Origin: an uncultured Clostridia bacterium
GTDB lineage: Bacteria; Bacillota; Clostridia; Oscillospirales; Oscillospiraceae
Reading direction: 5' to 3'
DNA length: 8,209 nucleotides
Assembly (NCBI GenBank): GCA_937894515.1
Contig: CALCRH010000079.1
Coordinates: forward strand, 1-8,209
Of the stretch, positions 1 to 4,778 are shown piece by piece. The notes below the pieces were generated by a model. It did not search any database. It saw only the letters and a list, made by a program, of their open reading frames with translations, and was not told the origin of the DNA. The translations under genes were made by a program, and so were the position numbers. Each line of letters opens with the position of its first letter. The stretch's first letter is position 1.

Positions 1-613
1 CATGGCTATCCGGAGAATTCTCAGCAAGTAATTCTCTCGACGTTTTCCCCACCAACTTCTGCACCGGTGTTGCAGAAGTTAAATCTGTTCTTTCCCCTTG
101 CTTCCTTTTCATAGCATCGAGCTTCATGCGGTACGCTCTGCCCTTTTCCATGATGGAAACATCCTCTCGCTGAATATTGGAATCAACCATGAGATTAATC
201 GCTTCATCCCGATCCACAAAATGAATGACCGCCGGGACCTCTTTCATTCCTAGAAGCTCGGCGGCGCGTACTCTGCGGTGCCCGGCGATAATCTCATATT
301 CGTCGGGTCTGTTCTCCAGCGGGCGGACCATGATGCGGCTCAGAATGCCGTTCTCGGCGATGCTCTCCTTCAGCTCGGTCATGCTGTCGTCGTCCGTCAC
401 CTTGTACGGATGGTTCTCAAACGGGTGAAGCCTGTCCAGCCTGATCGCGGCAAGCTTCGGCTTTGCCTGCTTCTCAGCAGGCTTTTTCTTTTCCGGTGAA
501 GCGTCTTCGCTTTTCTTCTTGTCTGTTGTCTTTACCTCTGTGACTTCTTCTTTTGCGGTTTCTTCGGGAGTGACCTTCTCCTTTTTCTTTGTTTTTGATT
601 TTGTGTTGTTCAT
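1..613 (-). CDS. parB: ParB/RepB/Spo0J-family partition protein, 3' end cut by window
   Basis: This is a ParB-like protein of which the first 204 residues are visible; the reading frame is open to the left window edge, so the C-terminus is missing. Residues 1-52 are a Lys/Glu/Thr-rich, probably disordered leader. The ParB nuclease/CTPase-like core follows: box I around residues 77-99 (SMTELKESIAENGI, then MVRPLE), box II IAGHRRVRAAELLG at 109-122, and box III NIQREDVSIMEKGRAY at 146-161. A helix-turn-helix region begins at about 185. Known ParB proteins bind parS-type sites and slide as CTP-dependent clamps; in ICEs they support maintenance or regulation. The ATG at 613 has a strong Shine-Dalgarno AGGAGG seven bases upstream. 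It follows mobC by 55 bases on the same strand. No parA is visible. The stretch 241-480 is clearly more GC-rich than its flanks. The family call is firm; a partition role for this element is inference. Confidence 0.93.
   Translation of the reverse strand, partial: MNNTKSKTKKKEKVTPEETAKEEVTEVKTTDKKKSEDASPEKKKPAEKQAKPKLAAIRLDRLHPFENHPYKVTDDDSMTELKESIAENGILSRIMVRPLENRPDEYEIIAGHRRVRAAELLGMKEVPAVIHFVDRDEAINLMVDSNIQREDVSIMEKGRAYRMKLDAMKRKQGERTDLTSATPVQKLVGKTSRELLAENSPDSH
54..80. repeat. Perfect 10-bp inverted repeat inside parB
   Basis: On the plus strand AACTTCTGCA (54-63) and TGCAGAAGTT (71-80) are exact reverse complements separated by seven bases, with the palindrome CACCGGTG (62-69) at the centre. 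A further 10-base palindrome GAGAATTCTC lies at 13-22. The repeat encodes TSATPVQKL in ParB just before the helix-turn-helix. Coding constraint may explain it; a ParB binding site is possible but unproven. Confidence 0.6.
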
Positions 614-620
614 TTTTCTA

Positions 621-626
621 CCTCCT
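621..626 (-). promoter_or_regulatory. Shine-Dalgarno site of parB
   Basis: The minus strand reads AGGAGG here, seven bases before the ATG at 613. This consensus site fixes the parB start. The lysine-rich leader directly after the start is therefore part of the protein. Confidence 0.85.
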
Positions 627-668
627 GTTTTTTGGTTTTCTCTTTATCTCTGATAGTCAATGCTTTTG

Positions 669-995
669 TCACTTGATTTTTTTATCTTCGAACGCACGCC
701 AAAGCATTTTTTCCACTTCACGGTTTTCATCAAGTGCTTTTCTGAACGCCGGTGCATCAATACAACCTGTCGCATTTGCCACTTTCAGAGCCTGATTGAT
801 GTTTGTTCCAACACGACGTACTTCGCAAATAAGGTTATAGTAATCTACCGGCGGTGCTTCTCTGATTGAATATCCGTCAAGAACACATCTTATGAACTCT
901 TCTCTTGAACGTTTGGATGCTTCTACGCTCTTGGACAGCTTTGCATATTCTTTATCGTTGAGATAAAATACTATTCTGTTGTTTCTTCTTCTCAT
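669..995 (-). CDS. mobC: MobC-family relaxosome (mobilization) protein
   Basis: This is a complete 108-aa basic protein. Residues 1-40 look like a ribbon-helix-helix DNA-binding unit: a beta strand RIVFYLND, then two helices with KEYAKLSKSVEASKRSREEF. The region around 53-100 carries the MobC hallmark LICEVRRVGTNINQALKVAN. MobC proteins bind near the origin of transfer and help the relaxase open and nick the DNA. The ATG at 995 is preceded by AAAGGAG with a five-base spacer, supporting this start. The gene sits directly after a long hairpin (1011-1097), which would suit an oriT-binding protein. A relaxase gene often accompanies mobC, but here the next gene downstream is parB, so the relaxase must lie outside the window. 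The family assignment is strong; its target site is inferred. Confidence 0.9.
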   Translation of the reverse strand: MRRRNNRIVFYLNDKEYAKLSKSVEASKRSREEFIRCVLDGYSIREAPPVDYYNLICEVRRVGTNINQALKVANATGCIDAPAFRKALDENREVEKMLWRAFEDKKIK

Positions 996-1000
996 AAGTA

Positions 1001-1007
1001 CTCCTTT
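1001..1007 (-). promoter_or_regulatory. Shine-Dalgarno site of mobC
   Basis: The minus strand reads AAAGGAG, five bases upstream of the ATG at 995. It lies just outside the hairpin at 1011-1097, so folding of that hairpin in mRNA would not directly cover it. Confidence 0.75.
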
Positions 1008-1010
1008 CGC

Positions 1011-1097
1011 GGGGTTTTAGGGGCGGCAGCACCTAACAAGTGCCTTTTGTGGTAGGCAAAAGGCGTTGCTTGTTAAGACAGTGCCGCCCATTACCCC
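1011..1097. repeat. Long imperfect inverted repeat in the mobC upstream gap; candidate oriT
   Basis: Nearly the whole gap between 1109-1795 and mobC folds as one hairpin. The segments seen on the plus strand are: GGGG (1011-1014) with CCCC (1094-1097); GGGCGGC (1021-1027) with GCCGCCC (1083-1089); TAACAAG (1034-1040) with CTTGTTA (1069-1075); and GCCTTTTG (1042-1049) with CAAAAGGC (1057-1064) around a seven-base loop. Internal bulges separate the blocks. No T-run follows on either strand, so it does not look like an intrinsic terminator. Position next to mobC and the stacked inverted repeats suit an origin of transfer. The right flank has GTGCCGCCC, loosely resembling the GTGCGCCCT core of some nic sites, but this likeness is weak. 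An mRNA leader structure controlling mobC is the main alternative. Confidence 0.6.
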
Positions 1098-1108
1098 TAC
1101 TGACGAAA

Positions 1109-1795
1109 TCAATCCTCGACGGTATCCTTTGAGAAGTCGATCTTCTCTTTCAAGTCATCAAGAAAGATCTCCGTCATGAACATATTGTCTTCTTTATCAT
1201 AGTAATTCTTATCGGCAATTTCACGGTATCTGTGGATTTCAAATTCTTCAAGGTCGCCCACTCTCATCTGATGATAATAGGTGACAAGGAAGGTCATATC
1301 CTCAAGCAACCAAAGTTCATATCCCTCCGTCACCTCTGTCTGTCTTCCGGTATATGCTGTGGGAATTTCATTGTAATCAATGATAGTCGCTTTCTTATCT
1401 GTCAACGGATACCGACTGAAAACAGATGTGCCTCTTCCGGCAATCGTTTCAACCGTACTGAGTTTTTTGAAATGAAACAACTTCAGCGGATCGAACACCT
1501 CCAATTCATCTTCAAAGTCGTAAAGCATTTCTTCCGCTAATGTTTTCATTTCATCCTGCTCACGGCAAAAATCTCTGACTGCCTTTTTGAAAGCAAGCCA
1601 TCTGCCGATTACGGGATCACTTTCAATCTTTGCTTCCTCAATATGGAAGGAGCCGTCATCCAATCGAACAGGGTGGTTTTCAAGAAACAACTCGCTCGCT
1701 TCGGAAACGGCCTCCTCATCACTATTTGCTTTTACATAAATGCTCTGTTCTGCGACACCTGTCACAGTCACAAGGTATTCTTTTTTCTCTGTCAT
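1109..1795 (-). CDS. Hypothetical protein with DpnD/PcfM-like N-terminus
   Basis: This is a complete 228-aa acidic protein without signal peptide or membrane segment. Residues 7-37 (YLVTVTGVAEQSIYVKA, then SDEEAVSEA) show the beta-strand, VxA, D/E-E-A pattern of the DpnD/PcfM-type domain and resemble the start of the upstream neighbour (1792-2310). Residues 60-110 are probably helical, and 155-215 is rich in aromatic and acidic residues (ELWLLEDMTFLVTYYH). I do not recognise a named domain in that half. The ATG at 1795 overlaps the upstream stop by four bases (ATGA), and AAAAGGAG lies eight bases before it inside the upstream gene, so translation is probably coupled. It is the last gene before the hairpin gap. 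Its function is unknown; a host-interaction or anti-defence role would be speculation based on context. Confidence 0.8.
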   Translation of the reverse strand: MTEKKEYLVTVTGVAEQSIYVKANSDEEAVSEASELFLENHPVRLDDGSFHIEEAKIESDPVIGRWLAFKKAVRDFCREQDEMKTLAEEMLYDFEDELEVFDPLKLFHFKKLSTVETIAGRGTSVFSRYPLTDKKATIIDYNEIPTAYTGRQTEVTEGYELWLLEDMTFLVTYYHQMRVGDLEEFEIHRYREIADKNYYDKEDNMFMTEIFLDDLKEKIDFSKDTVED

Positions 1796-2310
1796 CTGAC
1801 ATTCTCCTTTTCGTTTTTTTCTTTTGGGAAAAGAAGCTCATTATACACTTCTCTCTCCATATAACACTTTTCAATTTTCCATGGCTTTTCTCCACGCATG
1901 TATCCGTCAAGACGGATACACTGATCCGTTCCGTCAAGACAGGATGCGTAGATAGAATAGCCGCCCATTCCCGGCTGATATGCTTTGTTGTCACTGGACA
2001 CGCCGTATGTTCTCGACTGTTCCGAATAGACTTTATCAAAACTCGACTGGTCAAAGACGATATATCCGCAGACCGGCTCATGACCGATCTTGTTGACATG
2101 AGTGAAAATGTCTGCCATCTCACGGTAGGAAAGCTCAATGTTGGGATCGTCAGGTTCAAAGGTAACATCATCAAAACAATCCGCATCAAGAATATACTCT
2201 CCGTTTCTCCATGCATCCGATGTTTTTTGTATTGCTTCATCCATATTTTCCGCTTCTACCGTAACTTTCATTTTGAGTGTTTCAGTGATTACTACATCGT
2301 AATCCTTCAT
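1792..2310 (-). CDS. DpnD/PcfM-family small protein of conjugative elements
   Basis: This is a complete 172-aa protein. Residues 1-52 (YDVVITETLKMKVTVEAE, MDEAIQK, then NGEYILDADCFDDVTF) closely fit the DpnD/PcfM-type domain found in many Firmicutes plasmids and ICEs. Its exact role is not established. Residues about 100-150 hold a second conserved-looking block with RTYGVSSDNKAYQPGMGGYS, SCLDGTDQCIRLDGYM and WKIEKCYM. I recall similar blocks in other clostridial elements but cannot name the domain. The ATG at 2310 overlaps the upstream stop (ATGA) and its own TGA overlaps the next ATG, so it is coupled on both sides. A GGGGTG-type Shine-Dalgarno lies a few bases before the start. A perfect 10-bp-arm palindrome (1899-1920) sits inside the second block. 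Confidence 0.82.
   Translation of the reverse strand: MKDYDVVITETLKMKVTVEAENMDEAIQKTSDAWRNGEYILDADCFDDVTFEPDDPNIELSYREMADIFTHVNKIGHEPVCGYIVFDQSSFDKVYSEQSRTYGVSSDNKAYQPGMGGYSIYASCLDGTDQCIRLDGYMRGEKPWKIEKCYMEREVYNELLFPKEKNEKENVR
1899..1920. repeat. Perfect palindrome inside the DpnD/PcfM-like gene, with a nearby direct repeat
   Basis: On the plus strand TGTATCCGTC (1899-1908) is followed by AA and then by its exact reverse complement GACGGATACA (1911-1920). The 11-mer TCCGTCAAGAC within it (1903-1913) recurs at 1930-1940, nine codons away. The two copies encode the LDG repeats in CLDGTDQCIRLDGY, so protein sequence could explain part of the repetition. The DNA-level symmetry itself is directly visible; any binding role is unproven. 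Confidence 0.6.
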
Positions 2311-3047
2311 CGTGCTTCACCCCTGTTTCGGTTCGGATCGAACTTGATTGCCACGATATTCCCATTCAGCTTGATAAAGTTTTCGGGGTACTTGAACATC
2401 TTTACATAGCGTTCCTGCTGTTTTTGAGAAAGGCCGGCAAACCGTTCACCGGAGCAGTCACAAATAAAGAATGTTCCTGCCATGATTTCGATCATCTGAC
2501 CGTCTTTATCGTACACAGCCCGGTTGAGTGCCTTTCCGTTGATTTTGCCCTCGTCATCGCAGACAAGTGCCACCTCGTCATCCTCATAGGGATAAAATGG
2601 TTCAATATCTCCGCCGACTACTCTTTGCATATCAGCAAGCTCTGTTCCGATCTCTGCTGTTCTTGCGAGCTTACCCGGCTCGACAAGAACGACCGTCATT
2701 GTTTTCTTCGGTTCAAACGGTCTGGCCTTTTCCGGCTCAAACTTCACCGAAGCAAATCCGACAGTATCGCAGAAATAAAAGCCGGGATCGGTTATTTCCG
2801 ACTCCGTGACTTCAACGATATCCGAAACAGAGAGACTCCTGCCCATATATCCTTCGGGACGAATGTTATTGAAGCTGTAATACACATCCTCAAGATTCCG
2901 GCAATCTACCTCGCCCTTGAAGGCGCAATCATAAATACTGCTGTCGATCTCCGAAGAGCCGGAAAACTTCTCCAAGCTTTCCGTTCCCATAAATGCAAGG
3001 CGTTTTGTATCACGCCCCATGTTGATCTGATAAATATTGATTTTCAT
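2307..3047 (-). CDS. YodL domain + DUF3846 domain protein
   Basis: This is a complete 246-aa cytoplasmic protein with two recognisable parts. Residues 1-105 match the YodL type, beginning INIYQINMGRDTKRLAFMG and containing YDCAFKGEVDCRNLEDVYYSFN. Residues 116-220 match DUF3846: MTVVLVEPGKLART, then MQRVVGGDIEPFYPYEDDEVALVCDDEGK, LNRAVYD, and IMAGTFFICDCSGERFAGLS. Both domains recur in accessory regions of Firmicutes conjugative elements and phages, often in multi-domain polyvalent proteins, and neither has a settled biochemical function. AGGAGAT lies six bases before the ATG at 3047, which overlaps the upstream stop by four bases. The downstream gene starts in its last codons, again as ATGA. 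The domain calls are from memory of the families; function is unknown. Confidence 0.85.
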   Translation of the reverse strand: MKINIYQINMGRDTKRLAFMGTESLEKFSGSSEIDSSIYDCAFKGEVDCRNLEDVYYSFNNIRPEGYMGRSLSVSDIVEVTESEITDPGFYFCDTVGFASVKFEPEKARPFEPKKTMTVVLVEPGKLARTAEIGTELADMQRVVGGDIEPFYPYEDDEVALVCDDEGKINGKALNRAVYDKDGQMIEIMAGTFFICDCSGERFAGLSQKQQERYVKMFKYPENFIKLNGNIVAIKFDPNRNRGEAR

Positions 3048-3994
3048 CGCACCATCTCCTTTCGATGATTTTTACTTAATTCGCTTTGCAGATAATCATT
3101 GTAGTCCTTGCCGCTTTTCGGCGGCATATCGTAAACCTCATATTTGTCTTTGAGTAAATTGCATATCTGTCTTGTTGCCTCTCTGCCGACATAATCGTTG
3201 TCGAGGTGAAAGCATATCTGTTTTACTTCGGGATACCGTTTCAGGTAAGCATCCAACGCAACAGGCATTTTGTAGTCCTCGTCCTTTTCCGAAAGATACA
3301 CGCCGGAAAGTGACAGCAGATGATCTGCCCGCCAGTCATATTGATGCCGTTCCGCAAGGGAAGCAAAACTGAGCAAATCAATCGCCGCTTCAAATACCCG
3401 TAGGCGTGCAGACGGCTCTTTTGCGGGGATACAGAAGGAATAGCGTTTATCACTTCCGGGCAAGTCCATTTTGAAATCGGTTATCGTGCTTCTCACGCAT
3501 CCGAACTTTGGGTTTCCGCCTTCATCCTTGCCAATGAACACGCAGTTATGATATTTGCTATCTTCAAACAGGGTTCCATTCTGACGGCAGAAATCAATCA
3601 CCTGCGGATGAATACCTCGCACACGCAAATACCGCCTGACAAAAGGAATATCATCTTCTAACTTCGGCATTTCAAGTTCCTTCTGTTCTGCTTGCACGGG
3701 CTTCGGCGGGTTATACGGTACTGCCTTCATATCCTCCGAAAGCATTGACACGGCTTCGGTAAACGGAATCTCTTTAACCTTGATGAGATAGTCCAGGGCG
3801 CTCCGTCCTCCGATATGCCGTGAAAACCAATGCCATATCCCGTTTGAGATTTTCAAAGAATCGTGTTCTTTCGTAGAGTAGGTATTTGCATTGATTCTGA
3901 CAAGATTGTTCGGCTCATACCGTTCAAGATAGGTAAGCAAGTCCATCTCTTTTGCCTTTGCGATACATTCGGGTGATACCCACACGGAAATCAC
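3044..3994 (-). CDS. DUF3991 and Toprim domain protein (primase-like)
   Basis: This is a complete 316-aa protein. Residues 12-85 resemble a CHC2-like primase zinc domain in layout (HDSLKISNGIWHWFSRHIGG, then SALDYLI) but the usual Cys/His ligands are absent. DUF3991 spans about 115-190 (FVRRYLRVRGIHPQVIDFC, HNCVFIGKDEGGNPKFGCVRST). A Toprim_2 fold follows at about 196-300, with the expected acidic residues E202 (RVFEAAIDLLSF), D265 and D267 (CFHLDNDYVGREA), and D297/D300 in GKDYND. Toprim domains coordinate divalent metal for nucleotidyl transfer or strand cleavage; proteins of this group are thought to act in priming or processing element DNA. The start is a GTG at 3994 that overlaps the upstream stop (GTGA). 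Its Shine-Dalgarno is poor (GAGG only three bases away), so it probably depends on coupling to the gene before it. Confidence 0.88.
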   Translation of the reverse strand: MISVWVSPECIAKAKEMDLLTYLERYEPNNLVRINANTYSTKEHDSLKISNGIWHWFSRHIGGRSALDYLIKVKEIPFTEAVSMLSEDMKAVPYNPPKPVQAEQKELEMPKLEDDIPFVRRYLRVRGIHPQVIDFCRQNGTLFEDSKYHNCVFIGKDEGGNPKFGCVRSTITDFKMDLPGSDKRYSFCIPAKEPSARLRVFEAAIDLLSFASLAERHQYDWRADHLLSLSGVYLSEKDEDYKMPVALDAYLKRYPEVKQICFHLDNDYVGREATRQICNLLKDKYEVYDMPPKSGKDYNDYLQSELSKNHRKEMVR

Positions 3995-4344
3995 CTGCCT
4001 CTGTCTTGCTTTTTTGATTTCAGAAACTCATCCCGCATGACTTCATTCGCACGGCACTCGATCATATCCTGTATTTCTTCCATGTGATGAGATTCATGAT
4101 GCTCCCAGCGGTCAAACACATCGGCAAGCGGATGTTGCGATTTCAGAAGTGCCTGTGCCTGCTTGTCGGAAATATCGTTGTTTTCGAGTGAAAGCAGTAT
4201 GTCTTCCCGTATCGTGTATTCATAAGCGTGTTTCAGTATTTCTTCGGCAGGCATAGACATCAACTCTTCTCTGAATCTGTCCTGTTCCTGTGCCATTTTG
4301 AAATACAGTTCGGCATTGTAATCTTCTTTATTCGTTTCGCTCAT
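3991..4344 (-). CDS. DUF3848 family protein
   Basis: This is a complete 117-aa, mostly helical acidic protein. It matches the DUF3848 pattern as I know it: LYFKMAQEQDRFREELMSMPAEEILKHAYEYTIREDIL, then LSDKQ-like residues, ALLKSQHPLADVFDRWE, and a C-terminal IECRANEVMRDE. The family is confined mainly to Firmicutes mobile elements, where it usually sits beside Toprim/DUF3991 and large helicase-methylase genes, exactly as here. No function is established. The ATG at 4344 has AAGGAGG nine bases upstream (4354-4360). The first codons overlap the previous gene by 17 bases, and its stop overlaps the next start (GTGA). No membrane segment or cysteine cluster is present. A role in the coupled helicase/primase-like module is inferred from context only. 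Confidence 0.82.
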   Translation of the reverse strand: MSETNKEDYNAELYFKMAQEQDRFREELMSMPAEEILKHAYEYTIREDILLSLENNDISDKQAQALLKSQHPLADVFDRWEHHESHHMEEIQDMIECRANEVMRDEFLKSKKQDRGR

Positions 4345-4735
4345 TCTCGTCTTCCTCCTTCCATTCCATAATCACTTTACAGGTAGTCTGCGGTGGCTCG
4401 TCATAATCTCGGATTTCATCAAATAAACTCAATCCGAGATTACGCAGGAAATAGCCGACACCTCTGTCATTGTCGCTTACCCATCTGCTCAACGCTTCTC
4501 TGATCTTTGGGAATTTCTTTTCGTATGCAAAAAGCCCGATTGCCGAGAATATGGGCAGATCGTTGTTTTCAAGCCACAGTACACATTTTTGAATTTTCCG
4601 AAGTTCTCCGTCTTGCAGATTCCATTGCCCGTAAATTCTCAGATGTTTGCATAAAGCGATGTATTCACGCTTCATTTCTGCGTAGAGCTTTCGGCTGACA
4701 ATATGTGCCGAAAAATTGATACCGTTGTTTTTCAC
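4328..4735 (-). CDS. Unrecognised small protein (135 aa, GTG start)
   Basis: I do not recognise this family. From the GTG at 4735 it encodes 135 residues beginning VKNNGINFSAHIVSRKLY. The N-terminal strand-like NFSAHIVSRKLY resembles the opening of some other small ICE proteins (for example DUF6329-like ones), but the match is too weak to name. The middle is helical with KIQKCVLWLENNDLP and LFAYEKKFPKIREALSRWV, and the end is acidic (WKEEDENERNE). The frame stays open upstream to an ATG at 4867, but that longer start would overlap the helicase C-terminus and lacks a Shine-Dalgarno. The GTG has AAGGGAGGT (4742-4750) just six bases away, so it is the better start. ATGs at 4753 and 4774 are weaker alternatives. 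It overlaps the DUF3848 start by 17 bases and contains a perfect 12-bp-arm inverted repeat (4404-4442). Confidence 0.75.
   Translation of the reverse strand: MKNNGINFSAHIVSRKLYAEMKREYIALCKHLRIYGQWNLQDGELRKIQKCVLWLENNDLPIFSAIGLFAYEKKFPKIREALSRWVSDNDRGVGYFLRNLGLSLFDEIRDYDEPPQTTCKVIMEWKEEDENERNE
4404..4442. repeat. Perfect 12-bp inverted repeat inside the 135-aa gene
   Basis: On the plus strand TAATCTCGGATT (4404-4415) and AATCCGAGATTA (4431-4442) are exact reverse complements separated by 15 bases. On the minus strand they encode RNLG-L and EIRDY within the C-terminal third of the protein. There is no adjacent T-run, so it does not look like a terminator. In mRNA it would form a stable stem about 60 bases before the end of the gene's distinct coding part, upstream of the DUF3848 start. 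Confidence 0.65.
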
Positions 4736-4741
4736 TTTCTC

Positions 4742-4750
4742 ACCTCCCTT
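4742..4750 (-). promoter_or_regulatory. Shine-Dalgarno site that decides the GTG start of the 135-aa gene
   Basis: The minus strand reads AAGGGAGGT with six bases to the GTG at 4735. It lies in the 43-base gap after the helicase stop codon (4779-4781). This is the only good ribosome binding site near any candidate start of this gene. Confidence 0.8.
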
Positions 4751-4778
4751 CATGGGCAAAGAAATAGCCGGCATAATC

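Noticed and set aside
614..668. Possible promoter for parB with TTGACT (minus strand, 656-661) as a -35 box
   Set aside because: At 16-18 bases spacing there is no credible -10 hexamer, and the gap is short and purine-rich as expected for an operon spacer.
1011..1097. Hairpin as an intrinsic terminator
   Set aside because: Neither strand has a run of T after the stem, and the stem is interrupted by several bulges.
1630..2409. 259-codon open frame on the plus strand across the two DpnD/PcfM-like genes
   Set aside because: It lies antisense to two genes with coupled starts and recognisable domains. Its product is Phe/Cys/His-rich low-complexity sequence with no family pattern, and there is no Shine-Dalgarno at its start.
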